64,000 nt of DNA from Ixodes scapularis (GCF_016920785.2 NW_024609857.1:135091094-135155093); one strand, 5' to 3'; positions 53,560 through 64,000 are shown, counted from the first letter of the stretch. The notes: a model not told the origin generated them from the sequence alone. Made by a program: numbers and translations.

Positions 53560-54475
53560 GCTACTAAACAAAAAACCTTTCTTGATCGGCCCCCCAATAG
53601 GGGCCGCACCGAAGTAAATGCTATTAATGCTACTAAGTCTGCAGAAAAATTTCCAAGATCCCTTGTGATGCACTCTGAGAGTGAGAAACCTTTGGCGAAA
53701 CTGTCACCATTCCTTGTTTCCAAAACACTTCAGTTCATTGTTGGAAAGAACTTCTCTGCCAAAAAAATGACATCCGGAGATCTGCTCGTCGAGATTAAAA
53801 CCAGTGAACAGAGCACAGCACTCCTATCACTAAATTCAGTTTCCGACTATAAAGTGACTGTCACTCCCCACCGTACATTGAACACAATAAAAGGTGTGAT
53901 CTCTGAAGATGACCTCCTCGAAAGTACGGAAGATGAACTCGTAGATGACCTCAGTGACCAAGGAGTTGTCGCTGCAAAGCGAATCTCCCTTCGTCGAGAG
54001 GGGCAAGAGATCAACACAAAACATGCCATTTTGACTTTCGAGTTGAGCAAAGTTCTTGAGTCAATCAAGGCTGGGTGCTTGAACTGTAGAGTACGGCCAT
54101 ATGGGCCGAACCCCAGGAGATGTTTTCATTGCCAGAGGTTCGGCCATAGTGCCCAGAGCTGCAGGGGCAAGACCACGTGCGCCAAGTGCGGTCAGAACGA
54201 TCCTACGTCGGACAACTGCGCAAACCCACCACACTGCGTCAACTGCGGCGAACCACACGCCGCTTACTCCCGTTCATGTAAAAAATGGAAAGAAGAAAAA
54301 GAAGTAATTACCCTCAAAGTATAAGAAAACATCTCGTTTCGTCAGGCTAGGAAGCGACTTCCCTTTCTACAGAAAGGATCCTTCGCTACGGTGACACGCA
54401 CAGTGGGCGTGCCACCGGAAACCTCTGTGGGAACCCAGGTCTGTCCCGAAGACCTGGCAGCCCCACCGACACCCC

Positions 54476-54513
<38 letters not shown>

Positions 54514-54987
54514 AGGTCGGCTCCACGACCACGTTTGTCGTTGGAGCCAAAAGGTTCACAGTGCCTGCATTGTGCTGCCGCGCCTCTTTTAAAGGAGGCT
54601 ATGGACACCATGGCATCAAAGGAGTTATCCCCTCTAAAGGCATCAGGGATGGTGCCTCTCGCACCACCCTCAGGCCCTAACGAGGGTCCGTCGCAGACCA
54701 CCTCCTTTGAGCAGCTGGAGCGGACAGCCTCGTCGTCTGCTCGCCCTTCAGGCCGAGGCAGGGGTTTGCCCACTCCCGCCTCTACTAGCTCTCGAAAGCC
54801 TGGCCAGCTGGGCGAGTCGTACTCGCCCTCAAGCCAGCAGTTAGTAGATGAAATGATGGATGAGAGCGTGTCACCCTCTGACGACGACCCGCTCCCTTCA
54901 GGTGCTGAGTCATCAGTATGTTTTCAGGTAGTAGAGAAGAAAAAGAAAAATAGACCTCCTAGAACTTTGCCCCCAAAGGGGTCGTAG
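53560..54987 (+). pseudogene. LINE ORF1 (gag-like, three zinc knuckles), one stop
   Basis: An ATG at 53560 (MATKQKTFLDRPPNRGRTEV) starts a gag-like nucleic-acid-binding protein. The central part (53700-54060) is an RRM-like fold region. The zinc knuckles read CFHCQRFGHSAQSC, CAKCGQNDPTSDNC (the His position is Pro) and CVNCGEPHAAYSRSC, at about residues 188-245. A single in-frame TAA at 54322-54324 separates this from the C-terminal part, which continues in the same frame with ENISFRQARKRLPFL and a proline run coded by 34 C's (54479-54512), then a Ser/Pro-rich acidic tail ending at 54987. ORF1 coats element RNA. Only the stop and the lost His are defects. Confidence 0.8.
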
Positions 54988-55100
54988 TCCCTTTAGTAAT
55001 GAATCATAAGCAAGTGTCTACTTAGTCATCTTGCGGTGTCCCAAAGGCCAGTTATAATTTAATTTCAATTTCCAGTTTTAATCTTTATCATGTCTCTGTT

Positions 55101-55890
55101 TTGACAGTGGAACTGCCGTGGGCTTTTTGTAATTATGATGATGGCACTTTATTATTAGACGAACACCGCCCTGTTGCCTTCTGTCTGCAGGAGACGCATC
55201 TTAAAGAAACTAGGTCAAATGTGCTGCGCCATTATCAAGTGCTTAGAAAAGATAGGTTGCACTCCTCTGTGGCGTCTGGTGGTGCTGCTGTAGTTGCCCA
55301 GCGCACAACCCCATCTGCCGAAGTAGCTCTATACACCACTCTCGAGGCTGCGGCTGCCCGGATACTGCTAGACCGGGTGATTACTGTTTGTTCAGTGTAC
55401 ATATCACCGGGATACCAGCTGCAGTACGAAGAACTAGAGGATCTTGTTAGTCAGCTCCCGGCTCCATACTTAATTTTAGGCGATTTTAATGCACACAACG
55501 CATTGTGGGGGAGTGGAAAACGGGATGCTAGAGGAGCACTTGTTGAACGTTTTCTTCTTTCCACGGGATTGTGTTTACTTAACACTAAAGAAACCACACA
55601 CTTTAGTTCAGCGACCAGGACTTTTACTTCCATCGACCTTTCTATCTGCCATCCTTCACTATACTCGCTGTTTTCATGGAGGGTCGTGCCAAACCCATAT
55701 AGAAGTGACCACTTTCCAATTATTTTAGAGTTTAACAGTCCTCCTACTGGTCTCAAAACGCGTACCCCTCGTTGGAAGTTTCAGAGGGCTGACTGGGCAA
55801 CATTTAGAGACTCTTCAGTTTTAGCTTGTTCATCACTTGATGATCTTTCCATCGATGATGTTACTCTGCATATCACTCGACACCAGTGTT
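55101..55890 (+). pseudogene. LINE ORF2 endonuclease domain (53-60 kb element)
   Basis: The usual start QWNCRGL (near 55107) is one frame away from the main reading, so a frameshift lies near 55122. The main frame reads VAFCLQETHLKE (catalytic Glu), GGAAVVAQRTTP, ITVCSVYISPGYQL, YLILGDFNAHNALWGSG (GDFN motif), FTSIDLSICHP and YRSDHFPIILEF (SDH motif). It is an APE-like nuclease that starts target-primed reverse transcription. After DDVTLHITR the sequence passes into foreign GGAATG-rich DNA at about 55890. Confidence 0.83.
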
Positions 55891-56016
55891 GCGGAATTGC
55901 CACTCCGGAGTTGGAATGATTCCGGAATCATTCCGCATTTTCACGACCCCGGAATGGAATGGGAATGGAATGGGAAAGGAATGGCGGCAACGTTGAGGGG
56001 AATGGAATGGAAATGG
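55891..56016. repeat. GGAATG-rich repeat, left part
   Basis: TTGGAATGATTCCGGAATCATTCC is followed by many GGAATGG(G/A)AATGG words. The same word type resumes at 57118-57140 after the minus-strand LINE, so the LINE landed inside this repeat. Comparable GGAAT-rich termini occur in other animal genomes. Confidence 0.7.
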
Positions 56017-56017
56017 A

Positions 56018-56063
<46 letters not shown>

Positions 56064-56065
56064 TT
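56017..56065. repeat. (AAT)n microsatellite
   Basis: About fifteen AAT units, serving as the 3' tail of the minus-strand LINE. Confidence 0.95.
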
Positions 56066-57110
56066 TTATTTCCATCACACTCGATGGTGGCGACCAAGGG
56101 AAAAAGCTGCATACACAGCTTGACGAGCCCTTGACCGCCTACAGTGCACGGCGACGGAACACAACAGGAAAAAAAAACAAAAAAAAAACATACATACACA
56201 CAGAGGTTGCAACACGCAAAAATTCACCATGGCAGATAAAGCAATATAATCAAATACGAGAACAGTGTTTTAACTAGGTATCATGACCACCCATAATATA
56301 TAATGAACGGATTTCCCCTATTGACATTTTATTCCAGTCCAAGTTTTTCGATTCGTAAAGATTTAATAAATTAGGAATATTGTGCCTCAGCATTTGAGTG
56401 CCATAATTTGTTCTTGGCGTGACCACCCCCCAACATTCAGCGCCACGAGTAGGATAAGTAATAATATTTTTTGAGAGGCGGCCAAGGGTTACTAGAAAGT
56501 TTGTGTTCCTAATTAGTTCTATCTTAAGGCTTGTACTGAGCCTGTAAGCATACAAAGTGTGTACATTGATAATGCGGAACTTTTTGAATAGGTCGGATGT
56601 ATGCGATTGAAATGGGACATCGGCTATGGCTCTTATTGCTTTTTTTTGTAACAAATGTATCCTTTCAAGATTCGTTGAAATGGTGGTACCCCAAACTAAA
56701 TTACAATAATTTAAGTGCGAGTAGAACAAGGAATTATAAACTAGTAACTTGACGTGTATCGGTAAGGTATAACGATGGCGGTTTAACATGCCGACAGTTC
56801 TAGACAGTTTTGTAATAAGGTAGTTAACATGTTCATCCCACGACATATTATCCGAAAAAATTACGCCTAGAATTTTGAAGGAATTTACAATCTCAATCTT
56901 GGTTGAGTCTAAACTAAGATCTCTCGTAGTGTTGATTATTTTATTTTTAGGGCGAAAAAGCACTGCTTTTGATTTTTCTGTGTTTATTTGAAGTGAATTA
57001 TATGTTCTCCACAAATTCAACCCGGAGAGCATTCGGTTCGCCTTATCAAATAATAAGTTTGATAATAATAAGTTTATTATCAAATAAATAAATAAAAATA
57101 ATTAGGTGCC
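56017..57110 (-). mobile_element. CR1/Jockey-type LINE 3' end, 5'-truncated, with (TTA)n tail
   Basis: On the minus strand a 269-codon frame (57083-56274) reads NRMLSGLNLWRTYNSLQINT, EKSKAVLFRPKNK, FKILGVIFSDNMSWDEHVNY, LLVYNSLFYSHLNYCNLVWG and LLQKKAIRAIADVPFQSHT. This is the end of the RT domain and the C-terminal segment of CR1/Jockey-type LINEs without RNase H. The 3' UTR ends in a (TTA)n run (56017-56065). The frame is free of stops, so the insertion is fairly recent. At its 5' end (57045-57090) the words TTATCAAATAATAAGTTTGA and inverted copies suggest a rearranged or inverted 5' junction. Confidence 0.82.
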
Positions 57111-57928
57111 TTTTGCCCGGAGTGGAATGGGAATGGAATAAGCACGGTTCTTCTTCTTTTCTTTTTTTTTTTTAGTGTTTACGGTCAGGTAAACCGAGCC
57201 AGTCAGCGAGTCAGTTGCTCAGAAATAAAATGAGCGGGAAATTGCTAGCCCGCCGTGGAGCCCTAACAGACTTATACGTAAACAAAAATGCAATAGAAAA
57301 AACAAGGTCAAAGCAAAGAGCAAGGGGGGAAAGGGGGGTAGCGTGGCGCCTATCACGGACGCGCAGGCGTCGGGCTGCGATGGCGTTACACGAGAGCGAA
57401 ACAAGAAACCAAGCACCAAGCAAACGAAAAGGGAGCGGCAAAGAAAGAAACCGCCATGCAGAACTCCTCATCGTCCTTCGTGTCATGCTTCTTTTGTTGT
57501 TGTTGCGACGGTTTGTAGAATGCACGCGCGCGCACAGACTGAGATCTGGGAGCGGAAGCAACTCCTAACTCGCAGAGCTCTGATAACTCGTTGACTCGGG
57601 CGCCGTCGAAAGATGATCATGTATTGTTTTCTTATAGTTCGAGGCGCGTTGTTTAGCAGGCAGCCTTCCACTTTCATTCGCGCGCACTCCTTTGAAGTGC
57701 GAAATGTGGGTTTGCTTCGGTATGAAAACAAAGCGAGATTCACTTCCCTCTTCTCCTCTTGCGCTTTGCTCCGAGGCTTGTTTTTTTATACTGCATTTGT
57801 AGTGTAAGTCCGCCTATTATTTTTCTTTGTTCCGATGCTTGTTTTCTGTGTTATATATTTTAGTGGGTTGGGGTTACAAGCAAGCTAGCGGATTCCCGCT
57901 CATTTCCTTTGACTTTAGTCTCTGCATA
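57111..57928. other. End of GGAATG repeat and unassigned DNA
   Basis: GGAGTGGAATGGGAATGGAAT (57118-57138) completes the interrupted GGAATG repeat. The rest has overlapping open frames on both strands (57211-57568), Arg-rich because of GC skew, with no motif. Confidence 0.5.
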
Positions 57929-58080
57929 CTTCGTTTCACCTTGCGATGGACCACTGCAGACGCTACGAGTCACCCTAGGCAATCCAGCACCGTGAGCGGG
58001 ACTGCACGGTCACGTGACACTCAGAAAGCACTTTCGATGGCTCTCGTGCTGTCTGTTGAGGTCCATCGTAAGGTGAAGTA
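57929..58080. mobile_element. Small foldback element
   Basis: ACCTTGCGATGGACC (57938-57952) and GGTCCATCGTAAGGT (58060-58074) are reverse complements at 14 of 15 positions. Further inward GCAGAC..ACGAG pairs with CTCGTGCTGTCTG, and outward ACTTC pairs with GAAGT. The unit of about 150 bp has no coding capacity. Confidence 0.6.
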
Positions 58081-58127
58081 GACTATCGTCACCGCTCTTG
58101 GTGTGACCGAACCAGACTTGTACCGTA

Positions 58128-58262
58128 CGCATTACAAGTAATCAAATTACTTGTAATCGATTACTTTTTGAGTAATTTTGTAATCAGTTGATTACATTTA
58201 TTAGACAGTAATCACACGAGTAATCTGATTACTTTTTGGAGTAATTTGTTTTATTTACTCCA
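58128..58262. repeat. GTAATC/GATTAC-rich dispersed repeat
   Basis: At least eight TAATC or GATTAC words in 135 bp, many of them pairing with one another (TTACTTGTAATCGATTAC..). It sits immediately before the LINE RT segment. Repeats built on this word are frequent in animals; a transposon terminus is the likely source. Confidence 0.6.
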
Positions 58263-58267
58263 AAATG

Positions 58268-59073
58268 TTTTATTTGGAGAGTAATAATCTTCTTGTCAGG
58301 TGCCAGTGTGGCTTTCGTTCAGGACGATTCACGGTCGGCCACCTAGTTCGCTTTGAGACTGTTGTGCGAGAGGCATTTGTAAATAAGCAGCATGGTGTCT
58401 CTGTTTTTTTTTGTTGTTTTTTTTACCTGGAAGAGGCATTTGATACAGCCTGGCGCCATGGCACACTGCAGGATCTGTTTAGCCTTGGTGTGCAGGGCCG
58501 AATGTTAAGTGCCATCTAGAGTTATCTGTAAAACCGGCCTTTTCGCGTGAAGCTTGGGACAACTCTTTTTAGAGAATTTTCGCAGCAAAATGGAGTACCT
58601 CAAGGTGGGGTACTTAGCGTCACTCTTTTTATTGTGAAGATGAATTCAATTGTCCGCTCAATAGCTCCATCTGTTCAGTACTCACTGTACATCGATGATC
58701 TGCAGATTTCTGTATCGTCTTGTAATCCATCCATTTGTGAACGTCGGCTCCAGCTCACAATCAACAACTTGGTCAAATGGGCTGATGTCAACGGTTTTAA
58801 ATTTTCTCCTGAGAAGACCGTCTGTGTGAGTTTCTCTCGTCGCCGCGGAGTTTTGCACGAACCTTTTTGACTATGTATGATGTTCCTATCCCAGTGAAAA
58901 CTGAAAACAAGTTTTTAGGTCTTATATTTGATTCCAAATTGACTTTTGTTCCGCATGTCAGGAGCCTGAAGATGAAGTGTTTTATATCGCTTAATATCCT
59001 TAGGGTCCTGTCGCATGTGTCCTGGGGTGCTGACCGTCTTTGTCTCAAACGTATCTATCGGTCGGTCGTTTGA
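58268..59073 (+). pseudogene. LINE reverse transcriptase, partial (58-60 kb)
   Basis: The first frame has QCGFRSGRFTVGHLVRFE and an expanded T-run (58405-58424) in front of YLEEAFDTAWRHG, where motif A, normally FxDLExAYD, is damaged. After a stop at 58517 the second frame gives FSQQNGVPQGGVLSVTLF (motif B) and YSLYIDDLQISVSS, with YIDD in place of the usual YVDD (codons near 58686-58697). It continues WADVNGFKFSPEKTVCV to a stop at 58868. A third frame gives PIPVKTENKFLGLIFDSKLT and LRVLSHVSWGADRL. Polymerase function is lost through these breaks. Confidence 0.82.
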
Positions 59074-60385
59074 TCCCGACTTGATTACGGTTGTATTGTG
59101 TATGGCTCTGCCCGGACATCGGTTCTCAAAATGCTGGACCCTGTTCATCATCAGGGGCTGCGACTTGCTACCGAGGCTTTTCGCACATCTCCTGTCCTCA
59201 GTCTATACGCAGAAGCAAACGAGCTCTCTCTGGAGAAAAGAAGATATGAACTGGGCTTCACGTATTTTATGCGAATTAGATCGGTTCCTAACCATCCAAC
59301 CTTACACTGCATGGAACAAATACGCTATGAGCGAAATTTCAGTAACAAGCCTTCAGTTGTTCATCCTCTTGCCATGAAGGTTCGCAATTCTGCGGAGTCT
59401 GTAGGACTGGACGTATTGCCTCCAGTTGTACAGTGCATGAGTTCGGCAGCCCCTTGGGATCTAGTTCCCATTCAGTACGAACTGGAGCTAACGAAATTCA
59501 ACAAAAACGACACTCCTCGCGAAGTCCTGAGGCAAGAATTTCTTGAACTCCAAGTACAGTATCACGGCTTTATAAGTTTCTACACTGATGGTAGTCAAAC
59601 TGATTCCTCTGTGGGTTGCGCAGTGATCGGGCCTGGGATGCAGCTTGTCCGGAGAATTCATGACAGTGCCTGTAGTCTTACGGCAAAGCTATATGGCTTA
59701 CTCCTCGCCACAGATAAGATCCTCAAACAAAAGCTTCATAAATCAATTGTTTACATCGACTCCCTTAGTGATTTACGAGCTCTTGCCAGAGTGGGAGATT
59801 ATCGCAATCCACTTGTAATGGAAATAAGGAACAGGCAAATTTCAGCCACAGAACGGAAGAAGAAAATAATATTATGCTGGGGTTCCTTCACGTGTCGGAA
59901 TTGCCGGAAATGAGGATGCTGACAGAGCAGCAAGTACTGCTAAGGATTTAGAAGTCGACCTGTGTAAAATACCTTACAGAGCCTAGAGACATGTTCTAAA
60001 ATTTTCTATAAGACGCAAGTGGCAAGAGGAATGGGACCGAGAAATAAACAATAAGTTGCACGCAGTAAAACCGCTACTTCAGGAATGTGAGAGTGCACGA
60101 CACCGTGAGCGTTTTTATGAGGTGGTTTTGTGCCGACTGCGAATTAGTCATACCCGTCTTACCCATGGGCATCTTTTGCGTGGGGAGGATGCTCCGGAGT
60201 GTGAAAACTGCCACATTCCGTTAAGCATCCTACATATCTTACTTGTATGCCCTTTGTATGACCAGGAACGCCACAGACACTTTGCTAAGGTTTACCAAGA
60301 GCATACACCATTACATCTCGCCCTTTTACTCAGCGATGAGCCGTTGATTCGACACAAGTGGTTTTCAACTTTCTTCAGGATATAA
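59074..60385 (+). pseudogene. LINE thumb, RNase H and C-terminal cluster (58-60 kb)
   Basis: The frame 59098-59913 reads VLKMLDPVHHQGLRLATEAF, then RNase H with FYTDGSQTDSSVGCAVIG (first Asp near 59586), SLTAKLYGLLLATDK, where the catalytic Glu is Lys (the old copy at 1-1275 has AELYGL here), and YIDSLSDLRAL (second Asp). A frameshift near 59880 breaks the SHVGIAGNED segment. The frame 60056-60385 reads VVLCRLRISHTRLTHGHLLR, then CENCHIPLSILHILLVC (Cys-x2-Cys..His..Cys) and ends FSTFFRI. RNase H would remove the RNA strand; it is disabled both by frame and by the Glu-to-Lys change. Confidence 0.82.
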
Positions 60386-60567
60386 GACTCCTGGACCAGC
60401 ATTAAGTTTAATAGTTTGTCGTATTCATTGCCACACCTTATGCGCTTGTACTTTCGTGATCATTGTTTTATTAAATTACAAGCTACTATAGCTCTTTCTT
60501 CTCTTTAACCTTGATTTCAGCAATAGTCGGCATTAAACCCCAATCAATCAATCAATATATATATATT

Positions 60568-61514
60568 GTTTTTTGATGACTTAGCTGGTTGCCGCTGCAA
60601 GGACCTCCACAAGCGAAACATTTTTACTGTTTAACACAAAATCTGTTTTATGTAGGGTTCTGCTTTTTCGGTTTAAACCGATGAAACCAGTAACCTTCTG
60701 CCCATTATATTTCTCAGCATTCGGTTTTAAGTTAAAAAGGTCAATGTTGCAATGCAAGATATAGATTTTTTTTTTCTTGAGGGGGGGGGGGGAGGGGGAT
60801 ATTTGTTTTGTGACCCTGTGATGCCCTTTCCCTTCAAGTTGTAAGCTGTATTCCGAGTCGTCTTGCTTTAGCATGAGGATGGTTCAGCCATAGTCTCCTT
60901 TACACTGATAATGCCTGCCCACTTTCTGGCTTCCCCAGGCTTTGGCGCCGTCGCGCCTGCTTCACATAATCACCACCACGTGCGCCACCTTCCTAAACAA
61001 TAAAGACTTTAGCTGGCCGCTGCGAACTGTCACTACCTCAGCGTATGTGATTCCAGTACTTTCCTAACGAATATTTCATTGTAGGTGAACAGCAGCATGT
61101 GTTTCCAATAGAGGATAAATGTAGTGAATGGCAGATATGACCCAACACAAATTATAGCCAGGTAGACGCGCTAGCAAACATTTGCTATGTCCAAACAGGG
61201 ACAACACTGAAAATTTTTATTGCTGACGCCAAGCACTAGGCGAACAGCAGAAGATAAAGCACAAATCCAACCGACAGGGATTTTTGGGGTTACAACCGCC
61301 ACGAAGCCCCCTAAGCAGTGTGAAAGGTGTTAGTTGTGGCGGGCTTCCGTTTCGCAAGGATTTACTGCGCCTATCGTCAAAGCACCCGACTCCACCTCGA
61401 GGTGCGCGAAAAAAAGCTGGGAATTTCAGCCCGTGAAGCAGCAGCAAAAGAGGCCGTGGAAGGGAACATGGGTTGATCCAGCTTGGCAACAGGGAGGCCC
61501 GAACCAAGCCTGGC
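60568..61514. other. Unassigned intergenic DNA
   Basis: A T-run followed by a G-run (60767-60792), otherwise nothing recognised. A frame at 61334-61519 has no motif. Confidence 0.4.
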
Positions 61515-61555
61515 TTTGAGTGAAGCCTCAGCAGGATGCTGAAGCTTCACTCAAA
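61515..61555. repeat. 41-bp hairpin, 19-bp stem with one mismatch, 3-nt loop
   Basis: TTTGAGTGAAGC-C-TCAGCA, loop GGA, TGCTGA-A-GCTTCACTCAAA. The stem is almost perfect and stands alone. The very short loop argues against a microRNA precursor; a foldback insertion or a binding dyad are alternatives. Confidence 0.85.
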
Positions 61556-63685
61556 CTGGCATCAAGGAAGGCCTGTCTAAAGAGGCCTTTCTTAATATCC
61601 GTCGAGAAGTACCTTCTCTATACTCATGAATAGCAGGAGGTAGAACTTGTTACGATGACTTTCTTCAAAAATGACTTCAGTCACTTTTTGTGATTCCGGG
61701 TGGAGCTTGGTTTCTCGGGAAACTAGAACACAGTCACCTAATTTTTTGACCCTGTCTAAAACGCAGCAAAAAGCGTGGTAAAGAATGGCCTAAATGGGAC
61801 CTACAGCTGCTACGCTGAATTTCGAAAACAGCACCAAAAATAGAAAAACGCACGAGACAGGCTTGATTACGTCGTTCACATCGTTCAAACTTTCTTTCTT
61901 GTAAGGAAAAGTAACGCACCCTTGTAGTGATAGTTGCGGTAACTGGCGATTCGGCAAGCATTACCAGTATACCGGCAGCTATGGTATAAAACTAAACATT
62001 ATTTTGAGTGTGGATTTTGTTTTTGCATTTTTTGCAAACGGGCTTTGTGTTGCAACTTCCCAGTCTTTACCAATGGGGTTTGAAACGTTTTCCACAAGTT
62101 TTCAGTATATGACGATATACTCCGTTTCATCAGAAGCAATGACATGATTCCCGCATTATAGGCAGTGCTCTGAAATATGTTACCGGATATGTTTTTTGCG
62201 GGCATTTGACTGATTTGTTAGCTTTTGCTCGTGTAGTACGTCGGACCGACAGGTTTTCAGTTTGGGAATCAAACACATGGAAGTGCCGAAAGGTTGTGGT
62301 GAATGGTGACAAGTCGTTTCATAAGATGACTGAGATAGACAGAAAATAAAACGCGGGCCTCAATATATATAATAAAGCAAATAGCATATGTGATTTTATT
62401 AGAAATATGTAAAATATTTGCTATCTAAATTACCCGTGAAAAAAGATTCCTCCTTCTGTTCGCCCCAGGTACCGTATCGAAGAATTATCGACCCAAGGTG
62501 TACTTGTGCGTGCGTTTTTATTGTTTATTAAAGGTTGAACCAATTCTATTTAAAATAAACCGGTATCGTTAAACTGAAGTCCTTCTTTCAGAGGTGCCGG
62601 GCTGACACCTTCCATATCGCAGTCGCCTAGTCCTCGATAACAGCGCGGTGCTAAACAGAAGTATATGTAAGTAATCGCCCAGTGCTGACAAAAAAAACAA
62701 GAAAAGCAATGACCGTATACAATTTTGGATTAAATAGAGATGCCGCAGATATTACCGAAAAGAAACTGAAAAACTGGTAGGGTCAAAATACGTACCAAAC
62801 AAAACTTTTAATTTCTTCAGAGACAAAAAGAAAAAATTGCGCCTAATAAAAAAAGAAAAGAGCCGATAACCCACGACTTTATTGCGATGGTTGACACCCT
62901 ACCATTTTCGGTTTCGCACTTCAGTGACGAAAGCTCTTACGCAAAAACTGCGTCTGCGTTCGGCTGTAACATGTCTCCTCTTACTTTGAACGGGGATAAC
63001 TGCTAAACCTTGCATGAAAACTGGTGTCCATTTTGTGCGCTTGCCTGCGGAAAACTCCCAACAAAAAATACAGCATTAAAAGTTTGTTAAATACCTTTCA
63101 TGCATTTCTTTCCTACATAACGTTGCCTGCGCTCTAAATCTTGCACCTGTAGGTTCGAGTTAAACCCGCCAGCCATATAATGTGCTTAAACATTAAGCGA
63201 CCCTCTACTTTTAGCACAAGGTGAACAAGCGAGTTCTGGGTTTTCGACGTCAATGCCGAACGCGCGCGTTAATTTGTTTCGTCTTCTATATCACTCGATG
63301 CGCTTTCTGTTTTTGGCCGTTCACGAGGAATCTCCATCACAACGGAATTCTTTCATCTTCTGCGTTCCGGTAGAGTTTACTAATTCCAAAATATCTGCTT
63401 TCCTTAGTTGCCTCTGCGGCAGACACGGTGATGGGCGCTACATTCGGAACTAGCTTGGAGCTGAATCACATATTTTGTTGCCTGTGCCAATGCGAGGACT
63501 ATATAAAAAAAGGGCAATGATATTTACCACATCCTACATTTGTGTCTGATGAGAAAAACAAAATATACCTTATATAATTGATTTGGTGAGTGATTAATAG
63601 ATTGAATTTGCAATATCAAAAACTCGAGAAAAATGCAGTGATCTGCACTAGTACATTGTCGTGCCATGTATGAAGGTCAGAGCGT
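61556..63685. other. Unassigned AT-rich intergenic DNA
   Basis: No gene or known repeat recognised. No further NNMT-like exon (such as a DVGSGP motif) was found here. Confidence 0.45.
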
Positions 63686-63689
63686 ATTC

Positions 63690-64000
63690 ACCCAAATACC
63701 GCACACTAGAGTGAATATTGTAAATGTAGGAAAAATTAATGAATGGTGCGAACAGTGGCTGATGCCATTAAACAAATCTATATGTAAACTAATCTGTTTC
63801 ACTAAAAAAAACGGTTTTGTCCTACCAATATTACTTAGGACCCGATTTCATTGAGACCGTTCCTTCGTAAAAATATCTCGGAGTAAAATTAACATCTGAC
63901 CTTTCAAGGAATAATCACATTGAAGCGATCTCCGCAAACACCTTCAGGACCCTGGGAGTACTCCGACGTAACCTTCGACCTGCTCCTCCAACTGTCCGCA
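63690..64000 (+). mobile_element. CR1/L2-type LINE RT fragment, runs off the window
   Basis: INEWCEQWLMPLNKSICKLI followed by CFTKKNGFVLPI is the RT segment just after the catalytic box in CR1/L2-type LINEs (W-C-x2-W-x-M-x-L-N-x-x-K). After a stop at 63852 the text continues in other frames with a SYKYLGVKLTSD-like stretch, ISANTFRTLGVLRRNLR near 63925-63980 and a proline-rich end. The element enters mid-domain and continues to the right of 64000. Confidence 0.75.

Larger units (their letters stand above)
53035..55890 (+). mobile_element. I-group LINE, 5' part (5' UTR, ORF1, endonuclease)
   Basis: The element begins right after a (TA)n tract with a GC-rich 5' UTR (TGTCCCCGCACGGGGGCACC, itself a small hairpin), followed by ORF1 (53560-54987) and the endonuclease of ORF2 (55101-55890). 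It ends abruptly where a GGAATG-rich repeat begins. The missing RT start would be about 250 codons. The RT-to-tail half at 58268-60567 belongs to the same kind of element and probably to this same insertion. Confidence 0.82.
58268..60567 (+). mobile_element. I-group LINE, 3' part (RT, RNase H, C-terminal region, tail)
   Basis: RT begins in mid-domain (YLESNNLLVRCQCGFRSGRF), so the 5' side is missing. RT, RNase H and the C-terminal Cys cluster follow, and the element ends in an AATC-repeat/(AT)n tail (60542-60567). It is the same family as 1-1275, with closely similar protein text and 3' UTR. It is most simply the continuation of the 53035-55890 part, separated by 2.4 kb of nested insertions and lacking about 250 codons. 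Confidence 0.82.

Noticed and set aside
53035..60567. LINE ORFs as host genes (zinc-knuckle protein, nuclease, RNase H protein)
   Set aside because: Domain order, 5' UTR boundary at a (TA)n target and the repeat tail show that they are parts of a retrotransposon.
61515..61555. microRNA precursor
   Set aside because: The loop is only 3 nt and the stem is too short and too perfect.

Overview
This 64-kb window looks like intron and intergenic DNA from a large, repeat-rich arthropod genome, most probably a hard tick (Ixodida). The reasons are its eukaryotic exons with GT/AG splice sites, its AT-rich base composition with many microsatellites, and its mix of mobile elements. These include I-group LINEs with RNase H, a Penelope-like element with a GIY-YIG domain, a Ty3/gypsy element with a SCAN-type gag, tRNA-derived SINEs and many foldback MITEs. 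The species assignment rests on recognising these families by eye; no search was run.

Cellular genes are sparse. A nicotinamide/phenylethanolamine N-methyltransferase-like gene (NNMT family) has its SAM-binding exon at 4095-4302 and its last exon at 8546-8972, with polyadenylation signals near 9090; its first exon lies left of the window. A second family member begins at 48309-48466 with a first coding exon whose splice phase fits the exon at 4095, so the locus is probably a small same-strand cluster. A possible first exon of an unrelated gene with a mitochondrial-presequence-like start lies at 39793-39893.

Layout: 1-1275, old I-group LINE 3' end; 2202-2585 (-), CENP-B/pogo-like DNA-binding fragment; 3411-3685, hAT-like MITE; 4095-9115, NNMT-like gene whose intron holds a minisatellite, an antisense Penelope-like element (5045-6990) and a SINE with an (AT)n tail; about 11700-16240, decayed Gmr1-like Ty3/gypsy element with integrase before reverse transcriptase; 17690-19521, low-complexity, palindromic and CpG/CCAAT-rich DNA; 22345-26745, nearly full ORF2 of an I-group LINE inserted into a palindromic MITE; 29270-30560 (-), another LINE 3' half; 33682-33950 and 37390-37658, two 269-bp copies of one foldback MITE; 34179-34486, another foldback element; 42361-47789, 29 tandem 187-bp repeats; 47782-47940, an ordinary MITE copy ending that array; 53035-60567, an I-group LINE (ORF1, endonuclease, then RT to 3' tail) broken at 55.9-58.3 kb by nested insertions; 63690-64000, start of another LINE fragment.

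The most notable structure is the 187-bp array. Each monomer is a 149-bp imperfect hairpin (67-nt arms, 15-nt loop) plus a 38-bp linker. The same hairpin family occurs as dispersed MITE copies at 47782-47940 and, split by a LINE, at 22258-22325 and 26748-26831. A transposon hairpin has therefore become a satellite, and three variant bases recurring at exactly 1,496 bp (8 x 187) show that the array later grew by block duplication.
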